Positions 7,478-14,644 of a stretch of 33,326 nt of DNA are shown piece by piece. The notes under the pieces were generated by a model. The model did not search any database, was not told the DNA's origin, and saw only the letters and a program-made list of their open reading frames with translations. The stretch's first letter is position 1, and each line of letters opens with the position of its first letter. The translations under genes and the position numbers were made by a program. The DNA comes from JANLUX01 sp031409815 (GTDB lineage: Bacteria > Bacteroidota > Bacteroidia > AKYH767-A > OLB10): contig JANNXV010000055.1 in NCBI GenBank assembly GCA_031409815.1, forward strand, positions 1 to 33,326, given 5' to 3'.

Positions 7478-8260
7478 ATGAAAAAATATTTATTATTCGG
7501 ATTGTTTTGTCTTTTTCTCAGTTCATGCAATTTGCGATCGAGCGTAATGTTCAGAACACCACGCGATTATCCCTATACAGTTGATCAAACTATAGGAAAT
7601 ATTGAATATCGAATTGCGCCAAATGATATTGTAGGTTTTAGTGTTTATACCAATGATGGATTTAGATTAATTGACCTCACTACCTCTATTGGAGCAATTA
7701 CCGGTTCTGGTCAGTCAAATTCTAATGTAAATTTTAACAGCTACAATGGTTCTATTCAATTTCCGGTTGAGCCGGACGGTATGATAAAATTACCCATTGT
7801 TGGGAAAGTAAAAATTACAGGGATGTCGGTGCGTGAAGCCGAAAAGATGCTTGAAGGGTTGTATGCTACCTATTACAACAAACCATTTGTTGTTTTAAGA
7901 GTTGTTAATCGCAGGGTTTTGGTTTTTCCGGGTTCTGGTGGATTAGGCCGGGTAATAAACATTGAGAATGAAAACACCACATTAATTGAAGCACTTGCTC
8001 TTGCAGGTGGAATAGCTGTAACTGGCAAAGCAAAAAAGATCAAGTTAATAAGAGGCGATACACGTGAACCTCAAATTATGCTAATTGATTTAAGCACTGT
8101 TGAAGGAATGAAACAAAGTAACCTTATGTTGCAAGCCAACGATATTATTTATGTAGAACCAGTGCCAAGATATTCGAACGAGATTTTGTCTCAGATAGCA
8201 CCTATTGTAGGCATCATAACAAGCATATTATTAATTTATCAAATAGCAAAGGGTTTTTAA
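7478..8260 (+). CDS. Wza-like polysaccharide export outer-membrane lipoprotein (260 aa)
   Basis: The start at 7478 gives MKKYLLFGLFCLFLSSC, a lipoprotein signal peptide with lipobox L-S-S-C and acylated Cys17. The in-frame ATG 14 codons earlier overlaps the predicted promoter and would bury the signal peptide. The mature protein has a Poly_export domain (IEYRIAPNDIVGFSVYTNDG, then FPVEPDGMIKLPIVGKVKITGMSVREAE) and an SLBB-like ligand-binding domain (LIEALALAGGIAVTGKAKKIKLIRG ending LMLQANDIIYVEP). A hydrophobic C-terminal helix (IAPIVGIITSILLIYQIAK) may cross the outer membrane, as in Wza. It forms the exit channel for exopolysaccharide with the kinase encoded nine bases downstream. Length is shorter than E. 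coli Wza but usual in this phylum. Confidence 0.9.
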   Translation: MKKYLLFGLFCLFLSSCNLRSSVMFRTPRDYPYTVDQTIGNIEYRIAPNDIVGFSVYTNDGFRLIDLTTSIGAITGSGQSNSNVNFNSYNGSIQFPVEPDGMIKLPIVGKVKITGMSVREAEKMLEGLYATYYNKPFVVLRVVNRRVLVFPGSGGLGRVINIENENTTLIEALALAGGIAVTGKAKKIKLIRGDTREPQIMLIDLSTVEGMKQSNLMLQANDIIYVEPVPRYSNEILSQIAPIVGIITSILLIYQIAKGF

Positions 8261-8269
8261 TAAGCTGTA

Positions 8270-10696
8270 ATGCCAAAAAAAGCTATAACACCTCTTAACG
8301 AGGATTTTGATTTCAAATTGTTTGTAACCATTGCGCGTAAAAATGCAATTTGGTTCTTTTTATTCCTAACAATTTCATTTGTTATTTCCATGCTTATTTT
8401 AAGGTATACGGCTCCTGTTTATGAGTCTAGTACTACCATTAAATTAGCAAGTGAAAACAAAGCCAATCTAATTTTAGGGACTGCAAAATCCGGTTTTCTG
8501 GATGCAAATCAAAACGTAATTGCCGGTGATATCGAGTTAATTAGATCTAACGTTATTGTTGAAAGGGCTGTTGCCAGATTACCATTAGATGTGCGGTATT
8601 TTGCCAAAGGCACTGTGCTCGAAAATGAATTGTACAAACAATCGCCCTTTCATGTTGAAGTGTTGGTTAAAGATTCGATGGTTTTTGGAAAGCAGTTTTT
8701 AGTTGATTTTCCTGATGCGCAACATGTAACTTTAAGTTATTACGATATTAGTAATGTAAAAAAAGTTGAGCGATTTAGAATTAACGATTGGATTAGAATT
8801 GGTATGGCCGATTTCAAAATCAGCATTAACGATTACGTTTCAATAAACACCTTACAAAACGAAATAAACCATAACGTTTATTATTTTCAATTACTAACCA
8901 CTTTGCAGTCGGCTCGCGAAATTTATGGTCAACTCAATGTTCTTCCATTAAATCTTGAAGCCAATACCATCGCCATTAAATACCGGGATAAGAATTCACG
9001 AAAATCGGCCGATATCGCTAATGCAATAGCATCGGAGTTTAACAAGTATGATGTTGAGAAAAATTCGGAAGTAGCAAATAAAATTCTTGATTTTATCGAC
9101 AATACCATTATACAGATCAATATGGATCTGAGTAATTCTGAAAACCAAATTGAAGAATTTAAGAGAAATAATAAGGTAATTGATCCCACTACAAGTGCTA
9201 CTGAAGTTGTTACACAAATAAGAGATTTACAAACGCAAACTTATTTATTCGATTTCCAATACAGCTTACTGGATAAATTGCGTAAGGAAGTAATTCACGA
9301 CAATGATATTGCAAGTTTCATTCTGAGCATTTCAGGTAATTCTGAAAACATTACTGTGCAGCAACAACTTACTACCCTTCAACAATTAATCGAAGAAAGA
9401 GATCAAATACTTATACAGGCAACTGCAGAAAGCGAAGCTTATAAATCGGTTACCATTAAAATAAATTCACAGAAAGAATTATTACTACATACACTTGACA
9501 ACGTACAAAATCAATTAATTTCTAAGAAACAAGAACTGGTAAAAAGAGTTAATGAATACGAAAGTAAATTCGGGAAAATACCACGGCAACAGGCAGAATT
9601 AACTCGCTTGCAAAGGCTATTCACTATCAACGAAAAGTTTTATTCATTACTGCTGGAGAAAAAAGCTGAGTTTTCAATTACCCGTGCTGGGTATGTTCCA
9701 CAACATATAATTCTCGAAGAAGCTTTTGAATCATCAGTACCAGTTTCTCCAAATCGTTCACTTATATTGGCCACCTGTTTAATGCTTGGCTTTCTTGCCA
9801 GCTTTGGTCTTATTATTGTTCGCTACCTATTGTACAATGAAATTAATGCACTTGAAGAAATCGGATATTATACGGAGGCCGCATTACTTGGTATAGTACC
9901 AAAATATAAACGCGAAATTCCTGTTTCGCAATTATTGGTGGACAAAAATCCAAAGTCAGTAATATCTGAAGCATTTCGATCCATACGAACCAACCTGCAA
10001 TTTATTTCTAATGAAACTGGTTCGAAAATAATGGCTGTAACTTCTACCATTTCTGGTGAAGGAAAAACCTTTAATGCCATTAACCTGGCTGGTGTAATTG
10101 CCTTCTCAGGAAAAAAAGTGGTAATTCTGGATTTGGACATGCGTAAACCTAAAATCCACTTAGGTTTTAATGTGGAGAATAATCACGGAATCAGCACGCT
10201 TCTTATTGGTCGCGACAAGCCGGAAGATTGTATTATTAAAAGTGGATTACAGAATCTTGATTTTATTACTGCCGGACCAATTCCTCCCAACCCGGCCGAA
10301 TTAATTATCAGTCCACACATGGATAAACTGTTAGACTACCTGAAAAATATTTATGAGATCATTATTATTGATACTCCACCGGTAGGAATTGTTAGTGATG
10401 GTATTCCGTTAATTCAAAGAGCTGACTATCCGATTTATATTTTGAGAGCTAATTACTCTCGCAAAATGTTTATTACCCAAGTCAATAAATTAATGACTGA
10501 TAATAAAGTTAAAAATTTATCGATTATCCTTAACGGAGTAGAAATGTCGAAATTGAAATATGGCTACGGTTACGGCTATAGTTATGGCTATGGCTATGGT
10601 TATGGCTATAGTTATGGCTATGGTTATTACGAGGAAGAAGATAAACACTTAACTTTATTAGATAAGTTCAAGAGTTTTATAACCAGGAAAAAATAA
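8270..10696 (+). CDS. Wzc-like bacterial tyrosine kinase / polysaccharide co-polymerase with Gly-Tyr tail (808 aa)
   Basis: The Wzz-type N-terminus has a first membrane helix at ~residues 28-48. A long periplasmic coiled-coil part (~270-440) and a GNVR-type segment (KIPRQQAELTRLQRLF) lead to a second helix near 505-525. The cytoplasmic BY-kinase domain shows Walker A STISGEGKT (592-600, Lys599), Walker A' VVILDLDMRKPK and Walker B IIIIDTPPVG (Asp701). Residues 764-787 are an almost pure Tyr-Gly tail with 13 tyrosines, replacing the usual spaced Tyr cluster that is autophosphorylated. The protein sets chain length and couples polymerisation to the outer-membrane channel. It is immediately downstream of the Wza-like gene and seven bases before the epimerase gene, so the three are surely co-transcribed. 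Confidence 0.93.
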   Translation: MPKKAITPLNEDFDFKLFVTIARKNAIWFFLFLTISFVISMLILRYTAPVYESSTTIKLASENKANLILGTAKSGFLDANQNVIAGDIELIRSNVIVERAVARLPLDVRYFAKGTVLENELYKQSPFHVEVLVKDSMVFGKQFLVDFPDAQHVTLSYYDISNVKKVERFRINDWIRIGMADFKISINDYVSINTLQNEINHNVYYFQLLTTLQSAREIYGQLNVLPLNLEANTIAIKYRDKNSRKSADIANAIASEFNKYDVEKNSEVANKILDFIDNTIIQINMDLSNSENQIEEFKRNNKVIDPTTSATEVVTQIRDLQTQTYLFDFQYSLLDKLRKEVIHDNDIASFILSISGNSENITVQQQLTTLQQLIEERDQILIQATAESEAYKSVTIKINSQKELLLHTLDNVQNQLISKKQELVKRVNEYESKFGKIPRQQAELTRLQRLFTINEKFYSLLLEKKAEFSITRAGYVPQHIILEEAFESSVPVSPNRSLILATCLMLGFLASFGLIIVRYLLYNEINALEEIGYYTEAALLGIVPKYKREIPVSQLLVDKNPKSVISEAFRSIRTNLQFISNETGSKIMAVTSTISGEGKTFNAINLAGVIAFSGKKVVILDLDMRKPKIHLGFNVENNHGISTLLIGRDKPEDCIIKSGLQNLDFITAGPIPPNPAELIISPHMDKLLDYLKNIYEIIIIDTPPVGIVSDGIPLIQRADYPIYILRANYSRKMFITQVNKLMTDNKVKNLSIILNGVEMSKLKYGYGYGYSYGYGYGYGYSYGYGYYEEEDKHLTLLDKFKSFITRKK
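10559..10630 (+). repeat. Tyr-Gly codon repeat encoding the kinase tail
   Basis: Seventy-two bases encode 24 residues: nine Tyr-Gly and two Tyr-Ser pairs, then Tyr-Tyr. The DNA is a degenerate six-base repeat (tatggc, tatggt, tacggt, tatagt). The two Tyr-Ser pairs sit at the same phase in a larger duplicated unit, so the tract probably grew by slippage and could vary in length between strains. Confidence 0.85.
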
Positions 10697-10702
10697 TCCT
10701 GT

Positions 10703-11245
10703 ATGGAAATCAAGACTTATCATATATCTGGTCTGTTATTATTAAAGCCAAGAATTTTCGAGGATGAAAGAGGTTGCTTTTATGAATCTTATAATGAATT
10801 GACTTTTGGTAAGGCTGGAATAACCAGTAAGTTCGTGCAAGACAACCAGTCGCTTTCATCAAAAAATGTTTTGAGAGGTTTGCATTTTCAAAATCCTCCT
10901 TACGAACAAGGTAAATTAGTGCGAGTAGTGCAAGGTGCTGTTAAAGACGTAGCTGTTGATATCAGAAAATTATCTCCGACTTATGGTCAATATATTGTTG
11001 AAGAGCTATCTGCTTTAAATAAATATATGATGTGGATTCCGCCAGGGTTTGCACATGGCTTCTTAACACTCGAAGACAATACTTTGTTTCTATACAAGTG
11101 CACTAATCTTTACAAAAAGGAATCAGAAAGCGGAATACGATGGAACGACCCAACCTTAAATATCGATTGGGGAATTATAGATCCAATTGTTTCATCAAAA
11201 GACATTGAATTGTTATCTTTTAATGATGCAAAAAATTTATTTTAA
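10703..11245 (+). CDS. rmlC: dTDP-4-dehydrorhamnose 3,5-epimerase-like cupin (180 aa)
   Basis: RmlC converts dTDP-4-keto-6-deoxy-glucose to dTDP-4-keto-rhamnose by double epimerisation in the cytoplasm. The cupin shows the family landmarks FVQDNQSLS, VLRGLHFQ with catalytic His61, GKLVRVVQGAVKDVAVDIR, and WIPPGFAHGF with the second conserved His near 118. Length (180 aa) is typical. It follows the kinase gene by six bases. rmlA, rmlB and rmlD are not in the window, so the rest of the dTDP-rhamnose pathway must be elsewhere, or the enzyme serves a related dTDP-6-deoxy sugar. The related 3-epimerases and ketoisomerases cannot be wholly excluded. Confidence 0.87.
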   Translation: MEIKTYHISGLLLLKPRIFEDERGCFYESYNELTFGKAGITSKFVQDNQSLSSKNVLRGLHFQNPPYEQGKLVRVVQGAVKDVAVDIRKLSPTYGQYIVEELSALNKYMMWIPPGFAHGFLTLEDNTLFLYKCTNLYKKESESGIRWNDPTLNIDWGIIDPIVSSKDIELLSFNDAKNLF

Positions 11246-11277
11246 TTCAAATGATAAAAATCTAAGCGGCTGGTATC

Positions 11278-12414
11278 ATGCATGAATTCATTAAAAACTA
11301 TAACAGCTTAATTATTTATATCATTTTCTTTGGAATAGCTTTTATTTTTTCAGTTCTGATTAATGGCTTGTTTTTACGCTTTTTTAAAACATTAGGTATG
11401 CGTAACAAATCGGATGGCACTGTAATCAGATGGGGAACGTTAAGCAAACCTGCCGTTGGGGGCATTACATTCTACATTATGTACTTGCTTTCCATGTCGT
11501 GCTATTCCATTTTGTTTGAACCAACACCACGTCTTTATCACTATGGATTTGTAGGGTTTTTACTCTCCTGTGCCGCTGGATTTTTAATCGGACTTGCTGA
11601 CGATGCCTATGATACACGACCTATTCTCAAATTCGGTATCCAATTTTTATGCGGTATTATTTTAATATCTACAGGTATTTATATTCATCTATCCGGTGTA
11701 TTAGTGATTGATTACTTACTCACCATTTTTTGGGTAGTTGGTATTATGAACTCCATAAATATGCTTGATAATATGGATGGTATCACTACCATTGTTTCAA
11801 TCGGCATTATTCTAAACACCATTTATGTAATTGTTTTTCATCGCGATATTAACAATATGCATTTGCTATCGCTAATTGGTGTGCTAGCTTCTTTGCTTGC
11901 GTTTCTCTATTATAACTGGCATCCATCAAGTATGTATATGGGTGATACCGGAAGTCAGTTTTTAGGCGCCTTTTTGGCCACAATGGGAATTATCTATTTC
12001 TGGAACGATGCCTACGCAACTACATCACCCGCTCAAGGCAAATTAATTTCAAATGCTGTAATGACTTTTATTTTACCTATACTTGATACTACCGTTGTTG
12101 TTGTTAATCGAATGGGTAAAAAACAATCCCCTTTTATAGGAGGAAAAGATCATACCACTCATTGTCTGGCCTATCTTGGTTTAAACGATCGTCAGGTGGC
12201 ATGGGTGTTTATTTCCTTATCACTTTGTTCCTTTTCCTTAAATGTAATGATACATCGGTTTTTGTATGATTGGAAACATTTTTATACTATTTCATTTGCA
12301 GGCTATTTTCTGGTTCTATTAGTGTTCTTTTTTTATACTACACGTAATAAAATAAGCAAAAGTAAAGAGCGTGTACACGCACAAAATTATACTCAATCAG
12401 AAGCGAAGGGTTAA
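11278..12414 (+). CDS. WecA/MraY-like undecaprenyl-phosphate sugar-1-phosphate transferase (378 aa)
   Basis: This integral membrane enzyme (about ten hydrophobic segments from residue ~11) belongs to the polyprenyl-phosphate HexNAc-1-phosphate transferase family, which starts lipid-linked glycan assembly by moving a sugar-1-phosphate from UDP-sugar to undecaprenyl phosphate. Diagnostic residues are LADDAYDTRP (Asp108-Asp109, Mg binding), NMLDNMDGI (161-169), MGDTGSQFLG (Asp223) and the cytoplasmic GGKDHTTHCL histidine motif. The GGKDHTTH loop and polysaccharide context favour a WecA-type rather than MraY role, because the usual mur/fts neighbours are missing. It is the last gene of the plus-strand polysaccharide locus and converges on the NlpC/P60 gene. 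Confidence 0.88.
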   Translation: MHEFIKNYNSLIIYIIFFGIAFIFSVLINGLFLRFFKTLGMRNKSDGTVIRWGTLSKPAVGGITFYIMYLLSMSCYSILFEPTPRLYHYGFVGFLLSCAAGFLIGLADDAYDTRPILKFGIQFLCGIILISTGIYIHLSGVLVIDYLLTIFWVVGIMNSINMLDNMDGITTIVSIGIILNTIYVIVFHRDINNMHLLSLIGVLASLLAFLYYNWHPSSMYMGDTGSQFLGAFLATMGIIYFWNDAYATTSPAQGKLISNAVMTFILPILDTTVVVVNRMGKKQSPFIGGKDHTTHCLAYLGLNDRQVAWVFISLSLCSFSLNVMIHRFLYDWKHFYTISFAGYFLVLLVFFFYTTRNKISKSKERVHAQNYTQSEAKG

Positions 12415-12470
12415 GATTTTTTGCTTGTAAATGAAACAAACAGCGAAATGTAATCTGTTAATAAAAAAAA

Positions 12471-13241
12471 TTATACCATCCGTTTAATCAATCGCAGGTT
12501 ATGCGTGTATTTTCTGGTTTGGTCATTAAAAATTCCGTGATGATCAATGGTGTCAACCCTTACTGAACCGCAAGCATGAATAATTTTATTTTTTGCAGCT
12601 ATCAAACCAACATGTGTAATGTTTCCCTCTTCATTATCAAAAAATGCAAGATCTCCCGGTTGTGCTTCGTCTAATAAATGCACCGTTGCTCCTTGCTCTG
12701 CCTGCATCCATGCATCACGTTTAATATAAATGCCGCACAGTTTAAATGCCATCTGCGTTAAGCCCGAACAATCAATACCACAGGGTGAACGGCCTCCCCA
12801 CAAATAAGGCGCATTGAGATACATGTATGCATTCTCAACTATGCTTTTGGTGCCTCCTGACATATCGGGCAGATGAGCGTTGCCATCAAAAACAAAACTA
12901 TTGGAACCTATTCGGCAAGTGTTACCCCAATACCATGGCAATATGCTACCTAATAAAATCGAATAAACACTGTTTTGATTAATGAGTATCTGAACTAAAT
13001 CATAAGTAAGAAATGGCTTGCCACGTTTTAGTTCGTTAAACTCAGCAAGTGTTAAAGAAGATTGTTGTGATTGATGTATCCAGCCTTCATAATTATCGTG
13101 TGCTGAACGAATGTTCATCCACTCTCCATTCTGCTCGAGCTGTTCAAAAATTTCGCCAAACAGTAATTGATTTACCAACTCGCTTTTGTGCGATGGCTCT
13201 TTGCGAACAGGAACTAAACTAAGATGACAGATACCAGGCAT
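12471..13241 (-). CDS. NlpC/P60 (C40) cell-wall dipeptidyl peptidase with SH3 region (256 aa)
   Basis: The N-terminal part (residues ~5-60) looks like a bacterial SH3 domain (LVPVRKEPSHKSELVNQLLF, then EGWIHQSQ). The C-terminal ~120 residues are an NlpC/P60 papain-like domain: catalytic Cys158 in GIDCSGLTQMAF, His210 in ITHVGLI and a third polar residue at His222 in KIIHACGSVRVD. LWGGRSPCGIDCSG is the usual context. These enzymes cut gamma-D-Glu-diamino acid bonds of muropeptides. No signal peptide is visible, so it resembles the cytoplasmic YkfC-type peptidases that recycle wall peptides. It starts at ATG 13241-13239 and is convergent with the WecA-like gene. Confidence 0.9.
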   Translation of the reverse strand: MPGICHLSLVPVRKEPSHKSELVNQLLFGEIFEQLEQNGEWMNIRSAHDNYEGWIHQSQQSSLTLAEFNELKRGKPFLTYDLVQILINQNSVYSILLGSILPWYWGNTCRIGSNSFVFDGNAHLPDMSGGTKSIVENAYMYLNAPYLWGGRSPCGIDCSGLTQMAFKLCGIYIKRDAWMQAEQGATVHLLDEAQPGDLAFFDNEEGNITHVGLIAAKNKIIHACGSVRVDTIDHHGIFNDQTRKYTHNLRLIKRMV

Positions 13242-13309
13242 TGTTAGGAATTAATAATTAAGAATGAGCAATGAATAATGATGCACCATGTATTGATAAT
13301 TTTCAATTA

Positions 13310-13337
13310 TTAATTGTTAATTGTTAATTGTTAATTA
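13310..13337. repeat. Tandem heptamer TTAATTG overlapping the thiolase stop codon
   Basis: Three perfect copies of ttaattg (13310-13330) are followed by a fourth ttaatta. The thiolase stop codon (TTA on the plus strand at 13331-13333) lies in the last unit, so the array runs straight out of the coding region. Repeat number could vary by slippage without changing the protein. Confidence 0.7.
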
Positions 13338-14509
13338 AGTTTAATCACCATAGCACTCGCTCCCCCTCCCCCATTGCAAATGCCGGCTCCACCGATTTTT
13401 GCATTGTTTTGTTTGAGTACGTTTATAAGTGTTACGATAATACGTGCACCTGAACATCCTAATGGATGACCGATAGCAACAGCTCCACCATTTACGTTTA
13501 CTCGTGATGGATCTAAACTCATTAAATTATTATTTGCAATAGCTACAGCCGAAAACGCTTCGTTGATTTCAACATATTCTAAATCCTTTAAAGTAAGTCC
13601 TGCTTTTGATACAGCCAATGGCAATGCTTTTGAAGGAGCAGTGGTAAACCATTCGGGAGCTTGCTGTGCATCGGCATAACTCAAAATGGTTGCAATTGGC
13701 TTAATACCTAATTCTTTTGCTTTATCAGCACTCATCAATACCAGTGCTGCAGCGCCATCATTTAAGGTGCTTGCATTGGCGGCAGTAATAGTGCCGTCCT
13801 TTACAAAAACAGGGTTTAGCTTAGGCACTTTATTAAAATCTACTTTCACGTATTCTTCGTCTTCGGTTATCACCAAATCATCTTTGCCTTTTTGAGGAAT
13901 ATGTATCGGAATAATTTCATCTTTAAACAATCCTTTTGCATAAGCTGCCTGTGCACGTTTGTATGATTCGATGGCATAGGCATCTTGCTCTTCGCGACTG
14001 ATTTTACAATCGGTAGCACACAACTCGGCTGCATTGCCCATGTGATAATTTTTATACACATCCCATAAGCCGTCCTTAATTACGCCATCAATTAATTGCC
14101 CGTGCCCTAAGCGATAGCCATTGCGTGCTTTATCTAAGTAAAATGGTACGGCACTCATGTTTTCCATCCCACCGGCAACCACTATATCATTATCTCCACA
14201 CATGATGGACTGGGCTGCAAACATGATGGATTTCATGCCTGAAGCACAAACTTTATTTATGGTTGTAGAAGGTATGTTATCAGGCAAACCGGCAAGCTTA
14301 GAAGCTTGAGTAGCTGGAGCCTGACCTACATTGGCTTGTAACACATTGCCCATATATACTTCCTGTATTTGCTCCGGTTTTAAACCGCTGCGGTGCACAG
14401 CTTCGTTGATGGCAATAGCCCCTAACTTGGTGGCTGGTATAGATGACAATACTCCGCCAAAACTACCTATGGGTGTGCGGACGGCTGATACGATAACTAC
14501 TTCTTTCAT
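13331..14509 (-). CDS. Acetyl-CoA C-acetyltransferase (thiolase II, 392 aa)
   Basis: Thiolase joins two acetyl-CoA to acetoacetyl-CoA, or cleaves 3-ketoacyl-CoA in the reverse direction. Conserved residues are all present: nucleophile Cys88 in NKVCASGMKS, NEAFSAVA, catalytic His in GGAVAIGHPLGCSGAR, and Cys378 in GAGICNGGGGASAM near the C-terminus. I chose ATG 14509 (MKEVVIVSAVRTPIG), which matches the family N-terminus and gives a normal length. The in-frame start nine codons upstream (14536) overlaps a predicted -7 element. Neighbours do not reveal whether it serves fatty acid degradation, amino acid degradation or ketone/PHB-type metabolism. It has its own promoter. Confidence 0.93.
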   Translation of the reverse strand: MKEVVIVSAVRTPIGSFGGVLSSIPATKLGAIAINEAVHRSGLKPEQIQEVYMGNVLQANVGQAPATQASKLAGLPDNIPSTTINKVCASGMKSIMFAAQSIMCGDNDIVVAGGMENMSAVPFYLDKARNGYRLGHGQLIDGVIKDGLWDVYKNYHMGNAAELCATDCKISREEQDAYAIESYKRAQAAYAKGLFKDEIIPIHIPQKGKDDLVITEDEEYVKVDFNKVPKLNPVFVKDGTITAANASTLNDGAAALVLMSADKAKELGIKPIATILSYADAQQAPEWFTTAPSKALPLAVSKAGLTLKDLEYVEINEAFSAVAIANNNLMSLDPSRVNVNGGAVAIGHPLGCSGARIIVTLINVLKQNNAKIGGAGICNGGGGASAMVIKLN

Positions 14510-14533
14510 AAAGTTAAAATGATTTTGAGGGTG

Positions 14534-14541
14534 CAAAAATA
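14534..14541 (-). promoter_or_regulatory. -7 promoter element of the thiolase gene
   Basis: On the minus strand these bases read TATTTTTG, matching TAnnTTTG, about 25 bases upstream of the chosen ATG at 14509. No obvious TTG -33 element is present. Its position argues against the longer start at 14536. Confidence 0.5.
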
Positions 14542-14572
14542 AAGAAGTTTATTGTTTATGGTTTATGGGCGT

Positions 14573-14637
14573 CATTGCGAGCCTTTTTCGGGCGAAGCAA
14601 TCTCTCCATTGTAAAGATTGCTTCGTTCCTCGCAATG
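14573..14637. repeat. Palindromic intergenic repeat (CATTGCGAG...CTCGCAATG)
   Basis: Outer arms cattgcgag (14573-14581) and ctcgcaatg (14629-14637) and inner arms cgaagcaatct (14593-14603) and agattgcttcg (14615-14625) are perfect reverse complements, giving a long interrupted hairpin with an 11-base loop. It lies between the thiolase promoter region and the 3' end of the T9SS gene. The GTCATTGCGAG/GAAGCAATC wording resembles dispersed palindromic repeats I recall from other genomes; copies elsewhere in this genome cannot be checked here. Its GC content is above that of the surrounding DNA. Confidence 0.7.
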
Positions 14638-14644
14638 AAGACAA

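Noticed and set aside
13310..13337. CRISPR-like or origin iteron array
   Set aside because: Units are only seven AT-rich bases, directly contiguous and few; no replication gene is nearby.
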